DNA of 64,000 nucleotides. It comes from Jiangella alba (GTDB lineage Bacteria > Actinomycetota > Actinomycetes > Jiangellales > Jiangellaceae). A program made the translations under genes and the position numbers. The notes under the pieces are model-generated. The model had not been told where the DNA came from, did no database searches, and saw nothing but the letters and a program-made list of their open reading frames with translations. The stretch spans positions 2,039,501-2,103,500 of the forward strand of contig NZ_FNUC01000003.1 of assembly GCF_900106035.1 (NCBI RefSeq), read 5' to 3'. This document shows, one piece after another, positions 44,631 to 53,751 of the stretch; positions within the stretch are counted from its first letter, which is position 1; every line of letters starts with the position of its first letter.

Positions 44631-46085
44631 GTGCCGAACGTCCTGATCATCCAGGCCGACCAGTTCCGGGCCGACTGCCTCGGGGTGGCCGGGAACCCCG
44701 ACGTGCGCACGCCGCACCTGGACCGGCTGGCCGCCGACGGCGTGCGTCACCGCGAGGCGTACTGCCCGTTCCCGGTCTGCACGCCGTCGCGGTACTCGCT
44801 GCTCACCGGGCTGCACGTCCGTCAGCACGGCGGCTGGACGAACCGCTGCACCCTCGCGCCCGGCATCGACACCTTCCCGCGGGCGCTGCGGCGCGCCGGG
44901 TACCGCACGGCCGCCGTCGGCAAGATGCACTTCACGCCGACCTACCTCGACGTCGGCTACGACCAGCTGGAGCTGGCCGAGCAGGACGGGCCCGGGCGGT
45001 ACGACGACGACTACCACCGGGACCTGGCGGCGGCCGGGCTGGCGCCCGTGACCGACCTGATCGACCAGGAGCGCGAGTTCCGGGCGACGGCGCCGTCGTC
45101 CTACTGGGACACCTTCGGCACCGGCCGGTCCAACCTGCCGGAGGAATGGCACTCCACCAGCTGGATCGGCGAGCGGGCGCGGCGGGTGCTCGCCGGCTGG
45201 ACCGAGACCGGCGACCATCTGCTGCACGTGTCGTTCGTCAAGCCGCACCACCCGTTCGACCCGCCCGCCGGCTGGGACGACGCCTACGACCCGGCGGCGC
45301 TGACGCCGCTGCCCGGCTGGACCGACACCATCCCGGCGGCCGACCGGCGGCACCGGCGGGAGTACTTCGACTACGAGCCGCTGGACCTGCCCCGGCTGCG
45401 GCAGGTGATGGCGCACTACTACGCGACCATCACGCACCTGGACCACGAGGTCGGGCGCCTGCTCGACCTGCTGCGGCGGCGCGGGCTCTACGACGACACC
45501 CTGATCGTCTTCACGGCCGACCACGGCGAGTACCTCGGCTTCCACCACCTGCTGCTGAAGGACGGGCCGATGTACGACCCGGTGGTGAAGGTGCCGCTGC
45601 TGGTCAAGCTCCCGGGGCAGCGTCGGCGCGGCGAGGTCTCCGACGCGCTGGTGTCGCTGATCGACGTCGCGCCGACGGTCCTGGCCACCTGTGCGCTGCC
45701 GCCGGCGTCGCCGCTGCCGGGCACGGACCTGACCGATCCGGCCGCCGGGCACGACACCGTCCTCGCCGAGGACCGCCGGCACGGCGTCGCGGGCATGATC
45801 CGGGACCGGCGGCACAAGCTGCTCTGGTCCGACGTCGCCGGCGACGCCCTCTTCGACCTGGCCGCCGACCCCTACGAGCTGACGAACGTCGTCGACGACC
45901 CCGCGCACGACGACGCGCTGCGGCGCCTGCGCGCGGCCGCCGCACGGTGGGCGCTGCACGACGCGACCCCGCCCACCTACCTGGACCCCGCCGCACCGCA
46001 GCGCGGCGCGGCCACCGCCGGCGACCGGGCCGTCCGGCAGGAGCTGTTCGCCGGCGCCGTCGAGAGGTACCGCACGGACCGATGA
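44631..46085 (+). CDS. sulfatase (Cys-type)
   Basis: Alkaline phosphatase-superfamily sulfatase of 484 residues. The formylglycine precursor is C50 in CTPSR, with metal-binding AD at 9-10 and FTADHGEYLG later. There is no signal peptide, so it works on small sulfated compounds after uptake. It lies between lyase and sialidase, hinting that the imported substrate may carry sulfate. N-acetylhexosamine or sialic acid sulfates are possible but not shown. GTG start after GAGGA, three bases past the lyase stop. Confidence 0.9.
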   Translation: MPNVLIIQADQFRADCLGVAGNPDVRTPHLDRLAADGVRHREAYCPFPVCTPSRYSLLTGLHVRQHGGWTNRCTLAPGIDTFPRALRRAGYRTAAVGKMHFTPTYLDVGYDQLELAEQDGPGRYDDDYHRDLAAAGLAPVTDLIDQEREFRATAPSSYWDTFGTGRSNLPEEWHSTSWIGERARRVLAGWTETGDHLLHVSFVKPHHPFDPPAGWDDAYDPAALTPLPGWTDTIPAADRRHRREYFDYEPLDLPRLRQVMAHYYATITHLDHEVGRLLDLLRRRGLYDDTLIVFTADHGEYLGFHHLLLKDGPMYDPVVKVPLLVKLPGQRRRGEVSDALVSLIDVAPTVLATCALPPASPLPGTDLTDPAAGHDTVLAEDRRHGVAGMIRDRRHKLLWSDVAGDALFDLAADPYELTNVVDDPAHDDALRRLRAAAARWALHDATPPTYLDPAAPQRGAATAGDRAVRQELFAGAVERYRTDR

Positions 46086-46116
46086 CCGCGACCACCCATC
46101 GAGAGGAAGGAGCACG

Positions 46117-48045
46117 ATGTCGATGACGACACGTCGCACCACCCGCCTGCTCGCCGCGGCCGGCCTGGCCGGTCTCGCCCTGGCGGCCGTTCCAGGGCCG
46201 GCCGGCGCGGGCTGGTCGCCGGTGGCGGCCGACGCCCCACCCGGACGGGCCATCGAGCAGAGCACCGTCTTCAGCCGCGGCCAGGACGGCTACCACACGT
46301 TCCGCATCCCGGCCGTCGCCCAGGCGCAGGACGGCACCCTGCTGGCCTTCGCCGAAGGCCGGGTCGACAGCCCGGGCGACGACGGCGACATCGACCTGGT
46401 GCTCAAGCGCTCCACCGACGGCGGCCGCACCTGGGGTCCGCTGCAGGTGGTCGCCGACGCCGGGCCGGACAAGTTCGGCAACCCGGTCCCGATCGTCGAC
46501 GAGCGGACCGGGCGCATCGTCCTCAACATCACCCGCACCGGCGGCGACGTGTCCGGCAACGACATCCGCTGCGGCCTGGCCGACGCCGAGCAGACCCGCC
46601 GCTCGTTCGTCCTCTACAGCGACGACCACGGCGCCACCTGGTCCGATCCGGTGGAGATCACCGCCGACGTCAAGCCGGCCGACTGGCGGCACTTCGTCGG
46701 CGGCCCGGGGCACGGGATCCAGATCGCCAGCGGCGAGCACGCCGGCCGGCTGGTCGTGCCGGGCAACCACTCGGCCGCGCCGCCGCCCGGCTCGGACATC
46801 GCGTGCACCGACGACCGGCTGTTCGGCGCGCACTCGCTGTACAGCGACGACGGCGGCACCACCTGGCACCTCGGTGGCGTCGACACCACACCGGAGGGCG
46901 TGGTGAACCCGAACGAGAACACCGTCGTGGAGCTCGGCGACGGCACGCTGTACTTCAACGCCCGCGACCAGAACGGCACCAGCGTCGGCGCCCGGGCCAG
47001 CACCACCAGCAGCGATGGCGGCGCTTCGTTCGACACGCCGTACCAGGAGGTCACGGACATCGTCGCGCCGGTGGTGCAGGGCTCGATCCTCGCCCTGTCG
47101 CGCGACGCCGACCGCCGCGAACGGCTGGTGTTCGCCGCACCCGGGCACCCGACGGCGCGCGAGAACCTGACCCTGTGGACCAGCGACGACGACGCCGGCA
47201 GCTGGGAGCGCGGCCCGCTCGTCTACGAGGGGCCGGCCGGCTACTCCGACCTGGTGCAGATCGACGACCACGGGAACGCGCGCCGGCTCGGCGTGCTCTA
47301 CGAGAACGGCGACCGGCTGGGCGAGGGGCCGACGCTGACCTACCACCAGCGCATCACCTTCGCCCGGGTGATCGTGCCGACGCTGGACGCCCCGGCGCCG
47401 CCGCCGCTGACCACGCCCGACACGTCGGGCCACGGGTTCGACGCCGCCGTCAGCGGCACGCCCGGCCGCGTCGGCGGGGTGGTGGGTACCGGCCTGGAGC
47501 TGGCCGGCGACTACCTCGAGACCCCGGCCGAACCCGCCCTCGAGTTCGGCGACGGCCCGTTCACGGCCGCGGCCTGGTTCCGCAGCGACGGCGCCGGGCA
47601 GCAGGCGATCATGTGGGCGTACTCCAACCGGGACGTCGACCCGAAGTGGTGGATCCGGCTGGAACCGGACCTCGGCCGGATCCGCGCCCACGTCAACACC
47701 GGCGCGCAGAACCGGTTCGTGGCGGCGGCCGGCGACTACGCCGACGGGCAGTGGCATCACGTCGCGCTCACCCGCGACGATGACGCCGTCACCCTCTACG
47801 TCGACGGCGAGGCCCGCGCGACGGCCGCGCCCGTCGCCGGCTCGGTGTCGGCCGGCGCGCTGACCGGCATCCGGATCGGATCCCGGGTCGACGGCATCAA
47901 CAACCCCCTCGACGGCGCCGCCGACGACGTGTGGCTGTTCGACCAGGCGCTCGGCGCCGCCCAGATCGCCGAGCTCGCCGCCGGCGATCCGCCGTCCGGC
48001 GCCGAGCCCGTGCTCCACCTCCCGCTGGACCGCATCACCCGCTGA
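46117..48045 (+). CDS. secreted GH33 exo-sialidase with LamG-like module
   Basis: Exported enzyme of 642 residues. A Sec signal ends near residue 31. The arginine motif FRIP is at 62-65. Asp boxes follow (STDGGRTWG, SDDHGATWSD, SDDGGTTWH, SSDGGASFD). The likely Tyr/Glu nucleophile region is near GPAGYSDL and YENGD. After residue ~425 comes a concanavalin-like LamG module (FTAAAWFRSDG, DGQWHHVALT, LYVDGE) that may bind glycans. It releases terminal sialic acid for the importer encoded upstream in the same operon. AAGGAG precedes two possible ATGs six bases apart. Confidence 0.93.
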   Translation: MSMTTRRTTRLLAAAGLAGLALAAVPGPAGAGWSPVAADAPPGRAIEQSTVFSRGQDGYHTFRIPAVAQAQDGTLLAFAEGRVDSPGDDGDIDLVLKRSTDGGRTWGPLQVVADAGPDKFGNPVPIVDERTGRIVLNITRTGGDVSGNDIRCGLADAEQTRRSFVLYSDDHGATWSDPVEITADVKPADWRHFVGGPGHGIQIASGEHAGRLVVPGNHSAAPPPGSDIACTDDRLFGAHSLYSDDGGTTWHLGGVDTTPEGVVNPNENTVVELGDGTLYFNARDQNGTSVGARASTTSSDGGASFDTPYQEVTDIVAPVVQGSILALSRDADRRERLVFAAPGHPTARENLTLWTSDDDAGSWERGPLVYEGPAGYSDLVQIDDHGNARRLGVLYENGDRLGEGPTLTYHQRITFARVIVPTLDAPAPPPLTTPDTSGHGFDAAVSGTPGRVGGVVGTGLELAGDYLETPAEPALEFGDGPFTAAAWFRSDGAGQQAIMWAYSNRDVDPKWWIRLEPDLGRIRAHVNTGAQNRFVAAAGDYADGQWHHVALTRDDDAVTLYVDGEARATAAPVAGSVSAGALTGIRIGSRVDGINNPLDGAADDVWLFDQALGAAQIAELAAGDPPSGAEPVLHLPLDRITR

Positions 48046-48056
48046 CCGGCTCCGAC

Positions 48057-48089
48057 GTGGCGGCCCGGCGCGTGCGACCGGGCCGCCAC
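48057..48089 (+). terminator. stem-loop terminator after the sialidase gene
   Basis: GTGGCGGCCCGG and its exact complement CCGGGCCGCCAC form a perfect 12-base stem around a 9-base loop, starting 11 bases after the stop codon. There is no T run, as is common for actinobacterial terminators. Confidence 0.75.
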
Positions 48090-48244
48090 CTCGCGGACGG
48101 CTCGCCGTGCCGCCGCCCGCGGTCGTCGCGCTGCTCGCCACGCTCGTGGACCACTGGGGCCCGATGCACGCCATGCGGGTCGTGGGCGCCAGGGACGACG
48201 ATCGTCCCGGCTCGAGGGTGTGCCGTGACGTCCAGAGGGGACTC

Positions 48245-48784
48245 TCAGCAGGATCTTCGTGCGGCGACTGGTTGCTCGCGGCCGCGAGCGAGGCGGTCGA
48301 CCCTGGCCAGAGCGGTGGGGATGCGGTGGGGTCCTGCCATCGCGGACACGATCTGTGCGGCCTCAGCGAGTTCCAGGCCGCCGGCCGCCGTGACGTAGAG
48401 CGGTCGCGTGGCGGTGCCGCGGGTGACCTGGGAGGCATGAGTTGCGGTGCGGAACGGCGTCTTCGCGACACCGATGACGGGGATGTCGAAGGCAGCTGCG
48501 GCATGGGCGCCGAGGCCTGGGCGGCCGCTGGGATCGAGGGTGGCGTAGCCGTCGATCACCAGGAGCTCAATCGGTGGACCGACGGCCAGTACGGCCCTGA
48601 TGCAGGGGAGTTCTCGTGTGAACAGTGCTCCTGGCTCGTAGGGGGCTGTCTGGTCGATGTCGACGACGTGTTCGGACGCCACTGTGGAGAAGGTGAGTTC
48701 GCAGCAGACGACCAGAGCCGCCTTCGCTCGGCCGCTGTCGTGGTACTGGACGTCGACCGCGCCGACGGTCCTGGTGTGGTCCAT
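48245..48784 (-). CDS. endonuclease V family protein, short form
   Basis: Protein of 179 residues related to endonuclease V, which nicks DNA or RNA near deaminated purines (inosine). The three metal carboxylates align: D11 in GAVDVQY, E58 in FTRELP and D78 in LLVIDGY. The PYEPGALF segment (the PYIPG wedge) and DIPVIGVAK are conserved. The ATG eight bases after GCGGAGG is well supported. It lacks about 25 N-terminal residues found in E. coli Nfi (223 residues), so activity should not be assumed. It is unrelated to its metabolic neighbours. Confidence 0.8.
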   Translation of the reverse strand: MDHTRTVGAVDVQYHDSGRAKAALVVCCELTFSTVASEHVVDIDQTAPYEPGALFTRELPCIRAVLAVGPPIELLVIDGYATLDPSGRPGLGAHAAAAFDIPVIGVAKTPFRTATHASQVTRGTATRPLYVTAAGGLELAEAAQIVSAMAGPHRIPTALARVDRLARGREQPVAARRSC

Positions 48785-49094
48785 CGGCGCGGCCTCCGCT
48801 CGGGTGGGGTGATGCCCATTCTGCTGGTCGACGACGCGTACTCGGCGGCAGCCGGAGACCCAGACCTGGTAGATCTCGCGCCAGGCGGTGGACGACGCGG
48901 GTTGGGTGTCGATGCCGGAGGGGCCGGCCCGGAGGCTGGTGCCGACCCCGGCGCCCGACTGCTTGACGGAGACACCGAAGTAGACGTACTTGCCGGCCAG
49001 TTCCGGATGGTCGGCCGCGTTGAGCGTCACGCCCCAGCGGGCACTCGGCGCACCTGCGCGCCTATCGCGCGCGGCAGGCGCGCGGCTGACGGAC
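48785..49094. other. 310-base divergent gap, no supported gene
   Basis: Lies between the endonuclease V start and the divergent oxidoreductase start. The leftward frame stays open through it (including KYVYFGVSVKQSGAGVG), but the strong ribosome site at 48793-48797 argues that translation begins inside. No clear promoter, repeat or RNA is visible. Confidence 0.4.
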
Positions 49095-50177
49095 ATGGGG
49101 GACACCACGTTTCCGGCCGGATCCACGGGCGGCCGGCCCGTCACCGCCGTCGTGCTGAGTGCGGGGGCGTGGTCGCGGTCCGCCCATCTGCCGGCCCTGA
49201 CATCGGATCCGGAGGTCGAGCTGCTCGCGGTCACGAGTCCGCGCCGGGCGACGGCCGAAGGGCTGGCCGCGGAGTTCGGCGCCCGTCACGCCCTGACCGA
49301 CTGGCGCGACGCGCTCGACCTCCGGCCGGACGTCACGGTGGTGAGCAGCCCGCCCGTCGCGCACGTCGACCAGGTGACGGCGGCGCTGTCGGCGGGTTCG
49401 CACGTGCTGGTGGAGAAGCCGTTCGCGCTGAACCGCGACGACGCCGCGACCATGTGCGCGGCCGCGGAGGCCGCCGGTCGCCGGCTGCTGGTCGGCTACG
49501 GCTGGTCGGCCACGCCGGTCTTCCGGCATGCCCGCGCGTGCGTGGAGTCCGGCCGGCTCGGGCCGCTGGAACAGCTCACCATGCAGCTGGCGGTCAACAC
49601 CCGCGCCCTGCTGCACGGCGGCAGCGACGGCGGCTGGGCGGGCGCCGGTGCGTCGGAACCGGCCACCTACACCGACCCGGCCGTGTCGGGCGGTGGTTCC
49701 GCGGCGGTGTCGATGTCGCATCAGCTGGGTCTGGCCTGCTGGATCACGGGCCAGCGCGTCGCGCGGCTGGCCGCGTTCACGACGCCGCCACGCTCCAGGA
49801 CCGACCTGCACACCAGCGTCGCGGTCGAGTTCGCCGGCTCCGGATCCGGGGTGTTGTCCGCTTCCTCGACCCAGCCGTTTCCGCAGCCTCCGCAGTGGCG
49901 GCTGGCCATGTACGGGCGTGACGGGCAGCTCGACGTCGAGACGGTCCGGAACGCGGCCCGCTGGATCTCCGCCGACGGGGTCGTGACCGAGCTTCCTCCC
50001 GAGCTCGCCGCCGGCCGGTACGACGCCGGGGCGCCCACGAAGGCACTGATCCGGTGCGCCCGCGGCGCGCCACCCCCCGAGGGGATGGCGCACCAGCTCG
50101 CCCACCACGTCGTCGCGGTGACCGACGCCATCTACGAGTCGGCGCGGACCGCAGCGTCGGTCGAGATCCGTGACTGA
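49095..50177 (+). CDS. Gfo/Idh/MocA family oxidoreductase
   Basis: NAD(P)-dependent oxidoreductase of 360 residues. The Rossmann part runs to ~130, with the second-strand loop LLAVTSPRRATAEGLA. The family hallmark appears as VLVEKPFALN, where the Lys is catalytic. The glycine motif near the N-terminus is unusual (LSAGAWSRSAHLPAL instead of GxGxxG), and a His near MSHQLGLACWI takes the usual C-terminal domain position. Substrate is probably a sugar or cyclitol. The ATG lacks a strong ribosome site, but there is no better start nearby. Confidence 0.83.
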   Translation: MGDTTFPAGSTGGRPVTAVVLSAGAWSRSAHLPALTSDPEVELLAVTSPRRATAEGLAAEFGARHALTDWRDALDLRPDVTVVSSPPVAHVDQVTAALSAGSHVLVEKPFALNRDDAATMCAAAEAAGRRLLVGYGWSATPVFRHARACVESGRLGPLEQLTMQLAVNTRALLHGGSDGGWAGAGASEPATYTDPAVSGGGSAAVSMSHQLGLACWITGQRVARLAAFTTPPRSRTDLHTSVAVEFAGSGSGVLSASSTQPFPQPPQWRLAMYGRDGQLDVETVRNAARWISADGVVTELPPELAAGRYDAGAPTKALIRCARGAPPPEGMAHQLAHHVVAVTDAIYESARTAASVEIRD

Positions 50178-50364
50178 GCAAACCGCCGAGGTGCCGGTGG
50201 CCCAGCGGGTGGCGGCGTTCCCGTCGATCGCGGCGCCCCGCCGACCCTGCGCTTCCACGCCCCCGGTCCGCTGGACCGGTTCGAGCTCGACGTGCTCATC
50301 GAGGTGAAGTCCAAGTGGTTCCCGTCGCGCGTCGATGACCGCCCGCGCCCGGTCGCCTGGGCGC
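50178..50364. other. possible coding remnants between convergent genes
   Basis: No intact gene. On the minus strand a short frame reads AIDGNAATRWATGTS, which looks like the conserved core of an F5/8-type (discoidin) carbohydrate-binding domain but has no continuation. On the plus strand a different frame reads LRFHAPGPLDRFELDVLIEV, also protein-like. One or both may be chance in GC-rich DNA. Confidence 0.3.
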
Positions 50365-50703
50365 CTACGCGGGGAGGGTGTCGCCGGGGAAGCCGTGGCA
50401 GGGGTAGATCTCGCAGTGGATCATCCCGGCCCGGACGCAGGGGTCCGCGGCCATGATGTCCTCGGCCTCCTCGGTCGGCACGTTCATGACGGCCACGCCG
50501 GCCATGGTGTCGGAGGCGACCGGGCACAGGACCGCGATCACGCCGTCGGCGCGCAGCGACACCATGCGGCGCTGGTGTTCCAGTTCGATCGCTTCGGCGC
50601 CGTCCAGGTGCCGCTGCGGACCCCACCGCAGCACGGCCAGGCTGTAGGGCTTCGCCGTGGCCGCCAGGTCCCGGATCTGCTCGTCGGTCACGATCGTGCT
50701 CAT
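50365..50703 (-). CDS. YCII-family protein
   Basis: Small protein of 112 residues with the dimeric alpha/beta-barrel fold of YciI-like proteins: LAVLRWGPQR, EHQRRMVSLRADGVIAVLCP, and AEDIMAADPCVRAGMIHCEI match the usual strand-helix order. Family members are of mostly unknown function, some being dehalogenase- or transporter-associated. GAGGA precedes the ATG. It may be co-transcribed with the LysR gene upstream. Confidence 0.75.
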   Translation of the reverse strand: MSTIVTDEQIRDLAATAKPYSLAVLRWGPQRHLDGAEAIELEHQRRMVSLRADGVIAVLCPVASDTMAGVAVMNVPTEEAEDIMAADPCVRAGMIHCEIYPCHGFPGDTLPA

Positions 50704-50762
50704 GCTGTCTCCTCGACGTGGGGTCTGCGCTGCCGCACCGCGCGACCATTCTCGGCCTCAGA

Positions 50763-51686
50763 TCAGGTGCCACGCACTCCGGTGCGCTCCCCGAACTCGG
50801 TGGCGATGTTCCCGAGCAGGGTGGCGGGCCCTTCGGGAACGGTGTCGTGCCGCCAGATGGCCCGCAGGTCGCGCGTGAGCTCGAGGCCGGCGGTGGGCAC
50901 CTCGACCAGCATCCCGGTGGCGAGGTCACCGGCAACGACGTGTTCGCTGAGGAGGGCGGGTCCGGCGCCGGTGCGGACGGAGTTGCGGACGGCGGTGCTG
51001 GAGCCGAGCTCCAGGGCGGGGGATCGTGGGGTGAGGCCGTGCGCGGTGATGGCGCGTTCGCCTGCCTCGCGGGTGCCGGACCCGGGTTCGCGGCTGATGA
51101 GAGAGACGCGGGCGAGGTCGTGGGCACGGACGGGCTGGCGCCGGGTCGCCCAGGAGTGGCCGGGGGCGACGACGAGGACGAGGCGGTCGTGGGCGACGAC
51201 TCTGGAGCGGAGCCGGGGCATGGGGTCGGGGCTCTCGATGAAGCCGACCTGCGCGGCTCGGATCCGGACGAGTTCGGCGACCTCGGTGGAGTTGGCGACC
51301 TTCAGCCCGACGTGCAGTCCTGGTGTGCGGCGGCGCACTTCGAGAATCCAGCCGGGGAGCAGATGTTCGGCAATGGTCATGCTGGCCGCGACGGTGAGGG
51401 TGGCGGCCTGATCGCGGCGGAGCGCCTCGACGCCGGCCAGGAGCGTGCCGAAGTCGTCCAGGACCCTGGCGGCCCAGCCCGCTACGAGGTTTCCGGCCTC
51501 GGTGAGGGTCGACCCGCGGGTGGACCGGTCGACGAGACGCACCCCGAGGCGCCGTTCCATGGTGCGCAGTCGCTTGCTCACGGCCGGCTGGGACATGGCG
51601 AAACGTCGCCCCGCTGCCCCGAGGCTGCCGGTCTCGTCGATGGCCACGAGCAGCGCCAGCGACTCGACGTCGGGAGGTGTGGTCAT
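50763..51686 (-). CDS. LysR-type transcriptional regulator
   Basis: Regulator of 307 residues. The N-terminal helix-turn-helix is GSLGAAGRRFAMSQPAVSKR with LGVRLVDRSTRGSTLT behind it. The effector domain has GFIESPDPMP and LISREPGSGTREA, as in the CysB/YeiE-like subgroup. It is divergent from a YeiH-type transporter, an arrangement also seen for yeiE-yeiH in enterobacteria, so it likely controls that gene. The effector is unknown. Confidence 0.92.
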   Translation of the reverse strand: MTTPPDVESLALLVAIDETGSLGAAGRRFAMSQPAVSKRLRTMERRLGVRLVDRSTRGSTLTEAGNLVAGWAARVLDDFGTLLAGVEALRRDQAATLTVAASMTIAEHLLPGWILEVRRRTPGLHVGLKVANSTEVAELVRIRAAQVGFIESPDPMPRLRSRVVAHDRLVLVVAPGHSWATRRQPVRAHDLARVSLISREPGSGTREAGERAITAHGLTPRSPALELGSSTAVRNSVRTGAGPALLSEHVVAGDLATGMLVEVPTAGLELTRDLRAIWRHDTVPEGPATLLGNIATEFGERTGVRGT

Positions 51687-51698
51687 GCCGTCACGTTA

Positions 51699-51723
51699 TA
51701 GCCAGATCGCCGATTGACGGCTA
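51699..51723. promoter_or_regulatory. candidate LysR-type site, TAGCC-N15-GGCTA
   Basis: A perfect five-base inverted repeat with 15 bases between, inside the 70-base divergent gap of the LysR gene and the YeiH-type gene. Local AT content is raised. Its position fits a LysR regulatory binding site. Confidence 0.4.
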
Positions 51724-51756
51724 CCGCTGCGGCGTCGCCGGTCGGAGGCTCGAGCC

Positions 51757-52794
51757 ATGACCTCACAGACGATCGGCGTCCGCGTGCGGGCGTTCTGCCA
51801 CGGCACGGGGTCCGGCTGGACGGGCCGCTGGGCCGGTGTCGTCGCCGCGCTGGCGGCTGCGGCCGTGGCGGTCGTCCTGGCCCTGCTCGTCCCGTTCGCG
51901 AGCGCGATCGTCCTCGCCGTGCTCGGCGGCATCGCGGCCGGTCCCGTCGTGCCGATGTCGTGGCGGGCCGGGCTGGCCTGGTCGGCCCGAGTGCTGCTGC
52001 GGCTCGGGGTCGTCCTGCTCGGACTGCACCTGTCCGTCCGCGAGGTCTTCGCACTCGGCAGGCCGACCTTGCTGGCCGTCGTCGCGACCGTGCTCGTCGG
52101 CATGGGGGCCACGATCCTGGCCGGGGCCGTCCTGGGCGTATCGAGGCCCGCCACCCTCTTGATCGCCGCTGGGACGTCGATCTGCGGCGCGTCGGCCGTC
52201 GCGGCGATGGCCGGAGCGATCCGCGCCCGATCCGAGGAGATCGCGGCCGCGATCGCCATGGTCACGTTGTACGGGACGGCGTCGATCGTGCTCATCCCGT
52301 GGCTGGCCGGACTTCTCGGCCTGGACGGGCCGTCGCTCGGTGCGTGGGCCGGGATCGCGGTGCACGAGGTCGCGCAGGTCGTCGCGGCCAGCTCCCCGGC
52401 CGGATCAGCGGCGCTCACCGTCGCGGTCGTCGTGAAACTCACCCGGGTGATCCTGCTGGCGCCGGTCGTCGCGGTTGCCTCGATCGTCGTCGGCCGGAGC
52501 ACTCGTCACGCGACCCGGCCGCCGCTGGTGCCGTTGTTCGTGGTGCTGTTCGTCGCCGCCGTCGCCGCCAGGTCTCTGGGCGTGGTGCCGGGTCCGGTGA
52601 TCGCCTGGTCGCCGGCTGTGACGAGCTTCCTGCTGACCGCGGCGCTGTTCGCCCTCGGCACCACCGTTCAGCTTCGCCGTCTGCTCCGGGAAGGGCGGCG
52701 CGCGATGCTCCTCGGCGCGATCGCCACCGCGGTCGTCACCGGATCGGGCCTGGGTCTCCTCACCGTCGCCGGAGCCACGTCGCTCGGTGGTTGA
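51757..52794 (+). CDS. YeiH/YadS-type putative sulfate exporter family
   Basis: Integral membrane protein of 345 residues, about ten helices, with the family's AAGTSICGASAVAAMAG motif and a later HEVAQVVAAS segment. The family (PSE, TC 2.A.98) is annotated as putative sulfate exporter, and taurine- or sulfite-linked roles are suggested for some members. GGAGG lies eight bases before the ATG. The divergent LysR gene is the likely regulator. Confidence 0.9.
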   Translation: MTSQTIGVRVRAFCHGTGSGWTGRWAGVVAALAAAAVAVVLALLVPFASAIVLAVLGGIAAGPVVPMSWRAGLAWSARVLLRLGVVLLGLHLSVREVFALGRPTLLAVVATVLVGMGATILAGAVLGVSRPATLLIAAGTSICGASAVAAMAGAIRARSEEIAAAIAMVTLYGTASIVLIPWLAGLLGLDGPSLGAWAGIAVHEVAQVVAASSPAGSAALTVAVVVKLTRVILLAPVVAVASIVVGRSTRHATRPPLVPLFVVLFVAAVAARSLGVVPGPVIAWSPAVTSFLLTAALFALGTTVQLRRLLREGRRAMLLGAIATAVVTGSGLGLLTVAGATSLGG

Positions 52795-52803
52795 GCGCGG
52801 TGA

Positions 52804-53739
52804 TCACGAGGCGTCCCGTACTCGCCGGGTCCAGCGCGCCGGGTCGACGAGTGCCGGTGAGCCGGCCGGCAGCCGGTCGATCACGTGGTCGCACTCGGCG
52901 GCGGTCAGCGGTGGTGCGGCGCATTCGCGGGCCACCTCGCTGAGCTGTGCTTCCGACCGGATCCCGACCACCACGGCGTCGATCCAGGGTTGGCCGAGCA
53001 CGTAGCCGAGACAGAGGCCGGTGATCGTCCGGCCGAGCTCGCCGGCCAGGGCGGTCAGCGCCGAGCGCGCGACGTCCGCGCTGGGCCGGCCCTCGTCCGG
53101 CCAGGTCGAAGGGTGCGGGCGCAGCAGGATGCCCTGGAGGAAGGCCGATCGTGCGGCGACGGTGACGTCGGGGCGGCGGGCGAGCGCGGCCTGGACCGGG
53201 CCGGCCAGCCAGCGCCGGTCCAGCACGTTGAACGGAAGCTGGACGTAGCCGAGGTCGGGCAGGTCGAGGGCCGCGTGCAGCTCGTCCGGATCGGCGACGG
53301 ACACGCCCCAGCGGGTGAGCAGGCCCCGGTCCCGCGCCGCGCGCAGCGCCTCGGGCGCCGCTCCGGCGGCTCGGTCCAGGTCCGTGCCGCGATGCAGCAG
53401 GACGGTGTCGACGTGGCCGGCGCCCAGAGCGGTGAGGGAGCCGGCCAGGCTGTCCTCGACGGCGGCTCGCACCGCGGTTGCGGCATCGTGGCCGGTCAAT
53501 GGCCTGATCTTCGTCACCACCGGCAGCTCGGCGCCGGCGCCGCTGGAGCGGGCTCGGCCGAGGGCGGCCTCGCTGTCGCCGTAGGCCCGCGCGGTGTCGA
53601 TCGCCGCGCATCCGAACCCGGCCGCCAGCGTGAGCAGCCGCCGCACCTCGGGCTCGGCCGGCGCCGACCTGCCGCTGCGTCCGTACGGTTGCCCGACCTG
53701 TGCCGCGCCGAGCACGAGCCGGGATGCCTGCGGAGTCAC
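52804..53739 (-). CDS. aldo/keto reductase
   Basis: TIM-barrel oxidoreductase of 311 residues. Catalytic elements are D and Y in AAIDTARAYGDSE, K in VVTKIRP and H in VLLHRG. The N-terminus has LVLGAAQVGQPYG and the C-terminus VVVGIRSEAQLSE for cofactor binding. It reduces a carbonyl, probably with NADPH. It follows an alpha/beta-hydrolase fold gene by 12 bases, likely in one operon. Substrate unknown. Confidence 0.92.
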   Translation of the reverse strand: MTPQASRLVLGAAQVGQPYGRSGRSAPAEPEVRRLLTLAAGFGCAAIDTARAYGDSEAALGRARSSGAGAELPVVTKIRPLTGHDAATAVRAAVEDSLAGSLTALGAGHVDTVLLHRGTDLDRAAGAAPEALRAARDRGLLTRWGVSVADPDELHAALDLPDLGYVQLPFNVLDRRWLAGPVQAALARRPDVTVAARSAFLQGILLRPHPSTWPDEGRPSADVARSALTALAGELGRTITGLCLGYVLGQPWIDAVVVGIRSEAQLSEVARECAAPPLTAAECDHVIDRLPAGSPALVDPARWTRRVRDAS

Positions 53740-53751
53740 CGGCGCAGGCTA

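Noticed and set aside
45604..48504. 966-codon minus-strand frame opposite sulfatase and sialidase
   Set aside because: Shadow of clearly coding plus-strand genes with motif-rich products.
48107..49921. 604-codon plus-strand frame over endonuclease V and the oxidoreductase start
   Set aside because: Opposite-strand endonuclease V has all catalytic motifs, and this frame has none; its later part is out of frame with the oxidoreductase.
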